A DNA stretch of 64,000 nucleotides, from contig NZ_JAMOIM010000011.1 of the NCBI RefSeq assembly GCF_026130545.1, forward strand, positions 144,317 to 208,316, given 5' to 3'. Source of the stretch: Lichenifustis flavocetrariae. GTDB lineage: Bacteria; Pseudomonadota; Alphaproteobacteria; Rhizobiales; Beijerinckiaceae. Below, piece after piece: positions 1 to 6,682 of this stretch; within the stretch, counting starts at the first letter, position 1, and every line of letters starts with the position of its first letter. The position numbers and the translations under genes were made by a program. A model generated the notes under the pieces. It did no database searches and had not been told where the DNA came from. It saw nothing but the letters and a program-made list of their open reading frames with translations.

Positions 1-1317
1 GCAAGCGGCAAGCTCTTCGCGCTTTGTGTCCCGTTCGGCCCGGAGTTTTGGCAAGATCGCATCGGCCTCGTCATCGCTGAGCCGGCCTTTGATAAGGTTT
101 TGAATAGCTCGGTCGAGTTCACGCTGCGCCTCTTCCAGCCTTGCTTCGGTTTTGGCACGATTGCGAATGGCGTCGCCCGCGAGGCGCTGGCGCTCGTCGT
201 TATAGGCCTTCACGTAGGCCTTGATCAGTTCCGGATCGTTGAGCTTTGCGCGCATGCCGTCCAAAACGGCTCGTTCGATCCGCTCGAGGCGTATGCGGCT
301 GGTGTTGTCGCATGTGCCGCTCTCACGGACTGTCGAACATCGGATGCGGACCCGGCCAGACTCGCTGCGGTCGTGCACCGACATGCCGGAACCACACGAC
401 GCGCACCGGAGAAGCCCGGACAGAAGATGTGGCGGCCGTCGCTTGCTTGTCGACGCAAGCTGCGCCTTCGCCGCCTTCAACGACTGAGCACGCTCCCATG
501 TCTCCTGATCGACAATGCGAAGATGGTCGGCCTCCATGGTCGTGCGTTCGCTGCGATCGTTGGCACGCGAGACGCGCCGACCCGTTTCCGGGTCTTTGAC
601 CATGCGCACCTTGTTCCACACAATGCGACCGGCGTAGAGCTCATTGAAGATGATGCCATTGCCACGCGCAGCATTGCCGTTGATCGTTGAAGCGTTCCAC
701 TTGTCGCCGCGGGGCGGCTCGACGCCCTCGCGATTGAGACTACCGGCGATCTCTCGTGGCGGCCGTCCGTTGGCGTAGTCGGCGAAGATACGGCGCACGA
801 CAGCCGCCTCGCTCTCGATGACTTCTAGTTCTCCCTTGACGCCTGGGCGCGGCCGATAGCCATAGGCTCGGCCGCCGGCGTGCCGGCCGGACCGCACGAC
901 GCCCATCATACCGCGGCGGACTTTCTTGGCGCCGTCTTCCCTGAAAAGCTGGCCCACGAGTCCACGTAGGCCCACCATGACAGTGTCGGCCTTACCATCG
1001 TGAACGGCGCGTATCTCAACACCGGCGAAGGACAATCGCTTGTGGATGCCAGCGAGGTCTTCCATGTCGCGCGACAAGCGGTCGAGTGCTTCCACCACGA
1101 CGACGTCGAAGCTCTTCGTCTTGGCCTGCGCCATGAGGTCGATGAGGCCGTCGCGGCCGAAGATTGAGGCGCCGGACCGGGCCTTGTCCTGGAACCTGAC
1201 GACGGGGGTCAGGCCTTCGCGGGCGCAATAGGCGCGGCAGAGCGCAACCTGATCGTCAACCGATTTTTCGTTCTGCAGGTCGGTGGAAAACCGAGCGTAA
1301 ATCGCGGCGCGCGGCAT
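1..1317 (-). CDS. Large serine recombinase (phage integrase), C-terminus cut by window edge
   Basis: Probable integrase that cuts and rejoins phage and host attachment sites. The minus-strand frame is open from the ATG at 1317 to base 1 without a stop, so 439 codons are visible and the end lies outside the window. The N-terminal resolvase domain has the nucleophile Ser11 in YARFSTDLQ and the arginines of LDRLSRD (79-85). A recombinase domain follows (about 150-285), then a zinc ribbon with Cys305, Cys308, Cys327 and Cys336, then a charged coiled coil from about 370. This is the layout of large serine integrases. AAGGACC lies just before the ATG. Its place next to the repressor region fits an integration module at the prophage's left end. 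The family is clear; the attachment sites could not be identified. Confidence 0.93.
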   Translation of the reverse strand, partial: MPRAAIYARFSTDLQNEKSVDDQVALCRAYCAREGLTPVVRFQDKARSGASIFGRDGLIDLMAQAKTKSFDVVVVEALDRLSRDMEDLAGIHKRLSFAGVEIRAVHDGKADTVMVGLRGLVGQLFREDGAKKVRRGMMGVVRSGRHAGGRAYGYRPRPGVKGELEVIESEAAVVRRIFADYANGRPPREIAGSLNREGVEPPRGDKWNASTINGNAARGNGIIFNELYAGRIVWNKVRMVKDPETGRRVSRANDRSERTTMEADHLRIVDQETWERAQSLKAAKAQLASTSKRRPPHLLSGLLRCASCGSGMSVHDRSESGRVRIRCSTVRESGTCDNTSRIRLERIERAVLDGMRAKLNDPELIKAYVKAYNDERQRLAGDAIRNRAKTEARLEEAQRELDRAIQNLIKGRLSDDEADAILPKLRAERDTKREELAAC

Positions 1318-1444
1318 CGTGGTCCTTTATGATCTGTCCTGTCGCAATCAAATGATCGCGTCGTGCGTTCGCGATGGCAAGGTTCATCACGAAGCGGAGC
1401 AGGTCGGGATCGGGCGGGGGCCGAAGGACCGTCCTGGCGGTCAT
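1256..1444 (-). CDS. Small protein overlapping the integrase start
   Basis: A 62-residue frame (MTARTVLRPPPDPDLLRF...) whose last 62 bases overlap the start of the serine recombinase in another frame. It is Arg- and Pro-rich, with a predicted amphipathic stretch at about 13-30 (LLRFVMNLAIANARRDHLI). Small proteins of this look often precede serine recombinases in Hyphomicrobiales, which suggests translational coupling or an accessory role; that is from memory of the context and not proven here. No good ribosome-binding site precedes the ATG at 1444, and the frame stays open upstream to 1570. The 222 bases between this gene and 1667 hold no convincing gene. Confidence 0.5.
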   Translation of the reverse strand: MTARTVLRPPPDPDLLRFVMNLAIANARRDHLIATGQIIKDHDAARRDLRSVFHRPAERKIG

Positions 1445-1666
1445 GTTTCTACGCTGCCGCTCTGAAACGCCTTGTAAGGCGACCGGGAGGGACGTGCACG
1501 CCATCGGCCCACCGCTTTTTGGTGAGGCTGTATGCCGTGGCAACGCTCGACGGGATTTGCGACTCGCCAACCTCGAGCGGTCGCATGCCTCGGCTGTGCC
1601 CCCGCATCATGGGCACCATGGTTTTTGGCCCGGGGTCGAGCGAGAGCCGCTTCGAAGACGCCATCC

Positions 1667-2215
1667 TCAATACCCGTCCCCCGCAATGACAGAGGCAGCG
1701 AGGACGGGGGACCATCCATGTTGCTCATGCTGCTGCTCGGCGATCATCATGCAGAGCAGCAGGGCGGCGCCGGCCAGGGCGATGGTGGCGCATTCGGCGC
1801 AGAGAGCCGCGCGATCGAGCATGAGCTGCGCGTTCCGGGCCGCGGGCGAGACATAGGGCGGCACCGACCGACGGACGGCGACAGGCGGCAGGTGCTCCCC
1901 GAAGAGCGCCATGTGCAGGCCGTGCTCGCCGAGTGCGGTGTTGATACGCTCGGCGATCGCGTCGCTGTGATGCTGTTCAAGCCGTCGGATGATCTCGCGC
2001 CAAAGAGGCGACCCGTCGGTCAAGGCTTTCGAGGTGCCACGGAAAGTGGAACTGTCGAGGATGATCGCGGTTGGCCAGTAGCCGCCGGCGCCGTCGAAAG
2101 CGATCGTGGCGACGCCGAAGGCGCGTCGTTCACCGCTTTCGCGCGTGATGGGCAGATCTTCGAACGGGAAGGAGATGGCGCCGGCGGAACGGCCGGTGCG
2201 AAGCTGAACGAACAT
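1667..2215 (-). CDS. Hypothetical early-region protein
   Basis: A 182-residue protein of no recognised family. The ATG at 2215 follows an AGGAG with good spacing. The first half looks like a mixed alpha/beta domain (FVQLRTGRSAGAISFPFEDL...). A hydrophobic helix at about 145-160 (CATIALAGAALLLCMMIAE) could be a membrane segment. Its promoter region holds two palindromes of the phage repressor type (2242-2294), so it is probably under the control of the neighbouring repressor. It lies between integrase and repressor, where phages often keep regulatory or superinfection-related genes. No function is proposed. Confidence 0.7.
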   Translation of the reverse strand: MFVQLRTGRSAGAISFPFEDLPITRESGERRAFGVATIAFDGAGGYWPTAIILDSSTFRGTSKALTDGSPLWREIIRRLEQHHSDAIAERINTALGEHGLHMALFGEHLPPVAVRRSVPPYVSPAARNAQLMLDRAALCAECATIALAGAALLLCMMIAEQQHEQHGWSPVLAASVIAGDGY

Positions 2216-2241
2216 GACGGGCTCCTGCAGAAAGGAGCTAA

Positions 2242-2294
2242 AATCTGCAATATGCAGATTAACAGGTCAAGCTGCTAATATGCAATTTGCATAT
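2242..2294. promoter_or_regulatory. Two palindromic operators upstream of the 1667-2215 gene
   Basis: Two perfect inverted repeats stand just upstream of the minus-strand gene starting at 2215. The first, 2242-2260, is AATCTGCA-ATA-TGCAGATT. The second, 2278-2294, is ATATGCAA-T-TTGCATAT. The TGCA core also occurs in the repeats around the repressor promoter at 3193-3265. They are most likely binding sites of the adjacent LexA/CI-type repressor, with the second a variant. The remaining bases up to 2515 hold no gene that I can support. Confidence 0.7.
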
Positions 2295-2515
2295 CATAAC
2301 TCGTGAATCTGCGATGCACCAACCGGGGTAAAGATCCCGTGGGTGAGTTCAAGGCCATGAGAATGCGCTCGGCGTGCGTCGCGCTCGTCGGACCGAGGCG
2401 CGGAGTGACGCAATCGACGGCTCGGGCATTGCCCCGGCCGCCTTCGCCGGTCTGGTCACGGTTGTTTTTGTTCAGCCCGAAGATCGGTGGGATATCAACT
2501 ATCGCGACAGGACCA

Positions 2516-3190
2516 TCATGGGTGGCTTACGCCCATCGCCCGCCGTGCCACGCGTCGGCGTTCCCCGTCCGAAAGCTTACGCCACTTCCCAGCGCGAATG
2601 ACTGCGAGAACATCAGACGCCCAATCGAGGCGAATATCGCGCATCGGTGGTGCATTGTGGCTTTCGAGGTCGAAGATGCCGCGCGTCGTGCTGCGGCGGA
2701 CGCGTTTGAGGTAGCGAAAGCCCTCCGTGGTGCGGACTGCCGCTTCCTCGCCTTCATAGAGGTCGTCGAGCGGTTTGCCCTGGGCGGTACAAACGATGAC
2801 GTCGCCCGGGTCGTAGCGCGGCCACATACTGTCGCCAGCCACCTCGAAACCGATCGCGCCGGCCGGAAGGGGCATCACCGTTTCGATCTGTTCCCCGCCT
2901 TCGGGAATCTGCTCCACCCCGACGTCGATCTGGGCTCCCGCTCCAATGCGCCCCACAAGGGTCACGACATTCACTTGCGATTCGTCGATCGACCCAAGCC
3001 CGAGCGACAACCATTCGAGCGGCACGCCGAAGCGGCGAGCGTAGAGTTGCAGGTCGACATCCTTGACGCCGCGCGAACCCGATTCGTGCCCGGAATAGGT
3101 GCCGTAGGGCACGCCGAGGCTTTCGGCCGCTTCCTTAGCGGTGTCGAAACGCCGTGCCCGCGCCGCTTTAATTCTTTCGTGTCGTTCCAT
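2516..3190 (-). CDS. Phage repressor, XRE helix-turn-helix plus S24 (LexA-like) peptidase
   Basis: Prophage repressor, expected to bind the neighbouring operators and to inactivate itself by cleavage during the RecA-driven DNA-damage response. The start is taken at the ATG at 3190 (MERHERIKAARARRF), 224 residues; the frame is open 28 codons further upstream but would run through the operators. An N-terminal helix-turn-helix (about 5-62, TAKEAAESLGVPYGTYSGHESG) is followed by a peptidase S24 domain. The probable cleavage site is Ala84-Gly85 (RIGAGAQ), the nucleophile Ser121 in GDSMWPRYDPGD, and the general base Lys162 in FRYLKRV. The gene diverges from the Cro-like gene at 3273, the classic immunity arrangement. 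A weak AGGA directly abuts the ATG. Confidence 0.92.
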   Translation of the reverse strand: MERHERIKAARARRFDTAKEAAESLGVPYGTYSGHESGSRGVKDVDLQLYARRFGVPLEWLSLGLGSIDESQVNVVTLVGRIGAGAQIDVGVEQIPEGGEQIETVMPLPAGAIGFEVAGDSMWPRYDPGDVIVCTAQGKPLDDLYEGEEAAVRTTEGFRYLKRVRRSTTRGIFDLESHNAPPMRDIRLDWASDVLAVIRAGKWRKLSDGERRRVARRAMGVSHP

Positions 3191-3192
3191 TC

Positions 3193-3265
3193 CTGCATTT
3201 TGCAGAATTAAAATCTGCAAATCCGGGAGTTGATGCCTTGACTTTAATTCTGCTTTTTGCAGATT
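3193..3265. promoter_or_regulatory. Operator cluster between repressor and Cro-like gene
   Basis: The divergent region holds CTGCA-TTT-TGCAG (3193-3205), a half-site AATCTGCA (3212-3219) and CTGCT-TTT-TGCAG within an AATT/GATT context (about 3246-3265). All share the TGCA-nnn-TGCA geometry of the site at 2242-2260. They lie where the promoters of the repressor and of the early operon must be, so repressor and Cro-like protein probably compete for them. Confidence 0.75.
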
Positions 3266-3272
3266 TAAGCGC

Positions 3273-3536
3273 ATGCGGACCTTTTCCGATGTGATCGATG
3301 ACCTGGGTGGCTACCTCGCGGTGGCCGAGGCCATCGCTGTGCCCAAAGGCACCGCGAGTGCCATGAAGACACGGCAGTCGATCCCGTCCGAGTACTGGGA
3401 TGGACTCGTGACCCTGGCTCGCAGACTCGGGCGCGACGACGTCACCTTCGAGGTGCTGGCCGAGATCAGCGCGCAACGTCGCGCCCACGCTCGCCGCTCA
3501 CAGCCCGGCAGCCCGACCGACGAGGTCACGGCATGA
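3273..3536 (+). CDS. Cro-like protein with carph-isopro-type helix-turn-helix
   Basis: An 87-residue DNA-binding protein, first gene of the rightward early operon. The sequence FSDVIDDLGGYLAVAEAIAVPKGTASAMKTRQSIPSEYWDGLVTLAR resembles the short carph-isopro domain found in regulators of alphaproteobacterial phages. The helix-turn-helix is at about 12-35, and the conserved IPxEYW turn at 37-42. The tail after residue 65 is basic. It starts 8 bases after the last operator half and is divergent from the repressor, so it is the natural Cro counterpart. The family match is from motif recognition; the Cro role is from position. Confidence 0.78.
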   Translation: MRTFSDVIDDLGGYLAVAEAIAVPKGTASAMKTRQSIPSEYWDGLVTLARRLGRDDVTFEVLAEISAQRRAHARRSQPGSPTDEVTA

Positions 3537-3736
3537 CGCGACGCAGCGGGACAGGTCCGAAGACGGTCGCCGCACGCGGCGAGGAGGCGCTGGTCCTGGT
3601 GGTGAGGGTGTGGATCGCCGCCGCAATGCTGATCGCGCCCGTGCTGGTGTTTCTGGGTGGCGCGGTGTGGTGCGCCCTCGTGATTTCGTGGTTTGCGCGC
3701 GCTGTCGTCGCTGCGGCGCGGGCGGTGGGTCCATGA
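3533..3736 (+). CDS. Small membrane protein of the early operon
   Basis: A 67-residue protein starting with an ATGA overlap on the Cro-like gene's stop. After a basic N-terminus (MTRRSGTGPKT) it has one long or two short hydrophobic helices (about 20-60, VLVVRVWIAAAMLIAPVLVFLGG...CALVISWFA). It is probably an inner-membrane protein. The stop overlap suggests translational coupling. Function unknown; small membrane proteins at this position can act in superinfection exclusion, but nothing here shows that. Confidence 0.55.
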   Translation: MTRRSGTGPKTVAARGEEALVLVVRVWIAAAMLIAPVLVFLGGAVWCALVISWFARAVVAAARAVGP

Positions 3737-3796
3737 GCGCGGCCGCCTTGCCGGTCGCGTCGAATTCCACGCGGCCGTGTGCCAGCGTGGTCCAAG

Positions 3797-3905
3797 CTCC
3801 CCGGCCGGTGGTCGGCCGGGGAGGATGCCCGTCTTCGGGTGTTTCCTCCCTAACTTGCCGGAACCTTCGGGCGTCGTCAGGACGCTCGGGGGTTCCGGAC
3901 TTTTT
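3797..3905 (+). terminator. Structured leader with a strong intrinsic terminator
   Basis: Three hairpins follow one another between the small membrane gene and the replication operon. The first is CTCCCCGGCC (3797-3806) pairing with GGCCGGGGAG (3814-3823). The second is CCCG-TCTT-CGGG (3828-3839). The third is long: CCGGAACC (3858-3865) pairs with GGTTCCGG (3891-3898), with an inner GCGTC/GACGC stem, and ends in AC followed by five T (3901-3905). The last is a textbook Rho-independent terminator placed inside the early transcript. It would stop transcription before the replication genes unless read through; see the NusG-like gene at 8651. Confidence 0.7.
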
Positions 3906-4035
3906 GGGAGTTGACCGCATTCGGCTCCGCCGTTCCGAGCCCGCCAAGACCGAGGCGACGGTGCCGATATTTGTGTTCGCACGTCTCTGCGCTCCTCCCG
4001 TGAAATCATTCAAACACGGGCCTGTTTGCGCATGT

Positions 4036-4059
4036 GCAAAATCCATTTGCGGATTTGGC
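4036..4059. promoter_or_regulatory. Imperfect inverted repeat before the replication operon
   Basis: GCAAAATCC (4036-4044) and GGATTTGGC (4051-4059) form an inverted repeat with one mismatch, ending 2 bases before the ATG at 4062. It could be an operator or a hairpin hiding the ribosome-binding site. Its sequence differs from the repressor operators. No other regulatory site is apparent between the terminator (3905) and here. Confidence 0.35.
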
Positions 4060-4061
4060 AA

Positions 4062-4412
4062 ATGAGCGAAGCTGTCGCCGACGCGATCTCCATGCTCGAT
4101 TGTTTGTTGCACGCCGAGGTGCGTGGACCCGGCGATATGCGCGCGGCCATGGAACGCCTGGCGCGCCGACATAAGGTGCCGTTCGCAGCGCTCTGGATGC
4201 TGCGCTACCGACCGCCGAAAGACATCGGGGTTTCCGTTTTCGAGAAGCTGTGCGAGGCCTATCTGGAGCTTCACGAACAGCAGTCCCGATTTACCACCGA
4301 TGAGCGAGCCCAAACGAAAGCGCAGACCAGGCTTGGCCGCGCTCTTCTTCGCGCGGTTGCTGCTCTGGATCGTGCGGACCTTCCGCCTCTAGACGACCCG
4401 GACGGCGTTTGA
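4062..4412 (+). CDS. Hypothetical early phage protein
   Basis: A 116-residue, mostly helical protein (MSEAVADAISMLDCLL...ARRHKVPFAALWMLRYRPPKDIGVSVFEKLCEAYLELHEQQ). A turn at about 46-56 with helices on both sides could be a small DNA-binding fold, but I do not recognise a named family. The start at 4062 is chosen because an upstream extension would run through the inverted repeat at 4036-4059. It is the first gene of an operon in which almost every start overlaps the previous stop, which points to coupled translation with the replication genes. Confidence 0.6.
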   Translation: MSEAVADAISMLDCLLHAEVRGPGDMRAAMERLARRHKVPFAALWMLRYRPPKDIGVSVFEKLCEAYLELHEQQSRFTTDERAQTKAQTRLGRALLRAVAALDRADLPPLDDPDGV

Positions 4413-4618
4413 TGCGCGCCGACCTCTTTACCTCTCGCAAAAGCAAGCCTGCCCCAAGGGCGGCGGCGCCGGTCGACGCAGTTCCAACGGCGGACGGTCC
4501 TCGCGTGCATCGGTGCGCCGCCTGTCGTAAACCGGCATCCTTCGGCTTCGGCGTCAACCTACGGGGTGGAAAACCCGGAACTTGGTATTGCGCGACCCAC
4601 AAGGGGCTCGGCTCATGA
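4412..4618 (+). CDS. Small zinc-finger-like phage protein
   Basis: A 68-residue protein with a basic, Pro/Ala-rich N-terminus and a C-terminal module with Cys-x2-Cys (HRCAACRKP, about 34-38) and a later Cys-x2-His (WYCATHKG, about 60-63). Four such ligands fit a single zinc site. The start ATG at 4412 shares a base with the previous stop. Such small zinc proteins are common beside phage primases; the role is unknown. Confidence 0.62.
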   Translation: MRADLFTSRKSKPAPRAAAPVDAVPTADGPRVHRCAACRKPASFGFGVNLRGGKPGTWYCATHKGLGS

Positions 4619-4929
4619 TCGAGCGCGCTGCCCTGCCGAAACGCCGCCAACTTGTGTCCCTGTCCTTTGAATACGAAGGACATGGCTATCACCTCGGTAT
4701 CGGCCCCTATCCGGACGGCCGAATCGGGGAAATCTGGCTCGCGACCTGCAAGACCTCGTCGGCCCTCGAAGCCCTGGCCCGCGACGTCGCCATCATCATC
4801 TCGGTCGCGCTGCAGAGTGGCCTGACCGTAGGGGCGTTCCAAGCCGCGGTTCAACGTCGGCCCGATGGCGGCCCGGCCAGCCTGCTCGGCACCGTCCTCG
4901 ACCTTATCGTCGCAGAGGGCTTCGCGTGA
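4615..4929 (+). CDS. TSCPD-like phage protein
   Basis: A 104-residue protein whose middle (GYHLGIGPYPDGRIGEIWLATCKTSSALEALARDVAIIISVALQSGLTV) resembles the TSCPD domain found at the end of some ribonucleotide reductases, where it may hold metal. Here it is free-standing and overlaps its neighbours by 4 bases (ATGA before, GTGA after). The start at 4615 is fixed by the overlap. A link to nucleotide supply for replication is possible but is only an inference. Confidence 0.6.
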   Translation: MIERAALPKRRQLVSLSFEYEGHGYHLGIGPYPDGRIGEIWLATCKTSSALEALARDVAIIISVALQSGLTVGAFQAAVQRRPDGGPASLLGTVLDLIVAEGFA

Positions 4930-6332
4930 ACGGCGCCCGCGATCGCGCCTTCTCGGATTGGGTGCGGCGCGGTCAGTCGGCCAAGGTCCTGCACGAGCTG
5001 GGGCGGCGCCATCACCTCGCGCGACTCAAGCGCTCCGGTTCCGAGCTCGTCGGCCCATGCCCTACCTGCGGCGGCGACGATCGCTTTGGCGTGCATCCTG
5101 GTCGCAACGTCTGGAACTGCCGGCGCTGTGCGATCGGCGGCGACGCGATCACCCTCGTGCAGCACCTCGATGGTGTCGACTTCCTGCGCGCCGTCGAGAT
5201 CCTGCTCGACGAGGCGCCCCCTCCGGAGGCTTCCCCGACCGGCAAAGCCGGCCGGGGGCCCAAGCCTCCTTCGCCCGGCCACACGCCCGGCGAGAGCGAT
5301 GCCGATCGCCGCGCCCGCGAGGACCGGCATCGCGCTCTCGCGCTCGCGCTCGCGACTGAAGACGCCAAGCGTACCGCCGTCCAGGCCGACTTTCGCCGGA
5401 AGGAACGCGAGCGGGCGCATGATATCTGGCAGCGCGGTCGCACGATCGTCGCCTCGGAAGCCGAGTCCTATCTGCGCCTGCGCGGCCTCGCCGTGCCGCC
5501 CGGCGCCCGTCTGCGCGCCACACTGAACCTCGCGCTCTGGGATGCGCCGCCACCGAACGGAAAGGTCGTGCATCGCGGCCCCGCCATGCTGGCCGGCATC
5601 GAGGGACCGGACGGCCACTTCTCAGGCGTTCACATCACGTGGATCGACTTGAGCCAGGTCAATGGCAAGGCGCTCGTGCTTGACGGATCGACCGGCGAGT
5701 TCGTGCCGGCCAAGAAGATCCGCGGCTCGAAGAAAGGCGGCTCGATCCTTTTGGGCCGCCCGCTGAACGGATTGCCGGCACGGGTGCTGTTCATCGGCGA
5801 GGGTATCGAAACGGTGCTCTCGATCCGTGAAGCCTTGCTGGCGGCCGAGTCACAGGTCCTGCAGATCGCGGAGTTCCGCTCGGCGGTCGACCTCGGCAAC
5901 CTTGCCGGCAAGGCCGAGGATCGCGTGCCGCATCCGACGCGGACGATCGTCGACAAGCGCGGCCGCATCCGTCGCGAAATGGTTGCAGGGCCGACACCCC
6001 GCCTCGACACCGATCCCGTCGTCGCGATTGGAGCCAATGTCGAGGACATCGTTCTCATCGGCGACGGCGACAGCGAACCGTTCGCGACCCGCCTCGCGCT
6101 TGAGCGTGCGGCCGCTCGCTTCGCGGACGCCTATCCGTACGTCACGGTCAAACTCGCGATGGCGCCCGAAGGCGCCGACTTCAACGACCTCTGGCGAGCG
6201 AAGGAGGGTTGGACTCCCGATCGACTGTGTCGGCCAGAGAATCCTCCGGAGGAGGCACCTGCCGTCCGGGCCATCACCGTACCGGCGCAGGCGTCCCTTG
6301 CCGACCATGGGGCTCTGTCGTGCCCCGTCTAA
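4926..6332 (+). CDS. DNA primase with CHC2 zinc finger and Toprim domain
   Basis: Primase expected to make RNA primers for phage replication. The 468-residue protein starts with a GTGA overlap. Residues about 12-100 are the CHC2 zinc domain: CPTC and CRRC frame GGDDRFGVHPGRNVWN, followed by IGGDAITLVQHLDGVDFLRAVEILL. A charged linker (about 100-180) leads to a Toprim region with LFIGEGIETVLSIREALL (about 285-302), whose Glu is the likely catalytic acid, and IVLIGDGDSEP (about 375-385), giving the DxD metal site. A second VAIGANVEDI stretch lies between. Neighbours are a D5-type helicase and small zinc proteins, so this is the replication module. Confidence 0.9.
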   Translation: MNGARDRAFSDWVRRGQSAKVLHELGRRHHLARLKRSGSELVGPCPTCGGDDRFGVHPGRNVWNCRRCAIGGDAITLVQHLDGVDFLRAVEILLDEAPPPEASPTGKAGRGPKPPSPGHTPGESDADRRAREDRHRALALALATEDAKRTAVQADFRRKERERAHDIWQRGRTIVASEAESYLRLRGLAVPPGARLRATLNLALWDAPPPNGKVVHRGPAMLAGIEGPDGHFSGVHITWIDLSQVNGKALVLDGSTGEFVPAKKIRGSKKGGSILLGRPLNGLPARVLFIGEGIETVLSIREALLAAESQVLQIAEFRSAVDLGNLAGKAEDRVPHPTRTIVDKRGRIRREMVAGPTPRLDTDPVVAIGANVEDIVLIGDGDSEPFATRLALERAAARFADAYPYVTVKLAMAPEGADFNDLWRAKEGWTPDRLCRPENPPEEAPAVRAITVPAQASLADHGALSCPV

Positions 6333-6682
6333 ACGCGTCATCCCAGGTTAGCCGCGGCCGGGACTGCCTGGAATGTGGCGCCGCCTATCAGACCGACAAG
6401 CAAACGAGCCAGTTCTGCTCGGCCGCGTGCCGGCGCGCCTACAACAACCGACGCCAGACGCGTGGCGCCGAGCTCTATGACCTGTTCATGGCGCATCGCT
6501 TCGATCGCTCTGCAGCACGCGCCTTGCGCGTACTCAGCATGCTCAACCGGCTCGCCTCGATGTATCGCGAAGAGGACCGAAGGGAGCGTGGCAGCCGCCG
6601 CTCGTGGACGCCGCCCGAGGTCGTCGCCGAGCGCGCTCCGCATCTGAGAGCAATCGTGCTGCTCAAGCGAGGCGCGCGATGA
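6320..6682 (+). CDS. Zinc-ribbon protein of the replication operon
   Basis: A 120-residue protein read from a GTG at 6320, overlapping the end of the primase by 13 bases. It has CLECG near the N-terminus and FCSAACRRAYNNRRQ about 18 residues later, a Cys4 zinc ribbon of the kind seen in small DNA-associated proteins. The rest is helical and basic (LYDLFMAHRFDRSAARALRVLSMLNRLASMYREEDRR). The frame extends upstream to 6209 but that part looks like out-of-frame primase sequence. A DNA-binding accessory of the primase or helicase is likely. Confidence 0.68.
   Translation: MPRLNASSQVSRGRDCLECGAAYQTDKQTSQFCSAACRRAYNNRRQTRGAELYDLFMAHRFDRSAARALRVLSMLNRLASMYREEDRRERGSRRSWTPPEVVAERAPHLRAIVLLKRGAR

Noticed and set aside
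1374..2278. Overlapping plus-strand open frames opposite the integrase leader and early gene
   Set aside because: They run against a minus-strand gene with a good ribosome-binding site and operators, and their products are low-complexity.
3733..4065. 110-codon open frame after the small membrane gene, starting with an ATGA overlap
   Set aside because: Its bases form the three strong hairpins including a terminator, the product is low-complexity, and it resembles no protein; the structure explains the sequence better.
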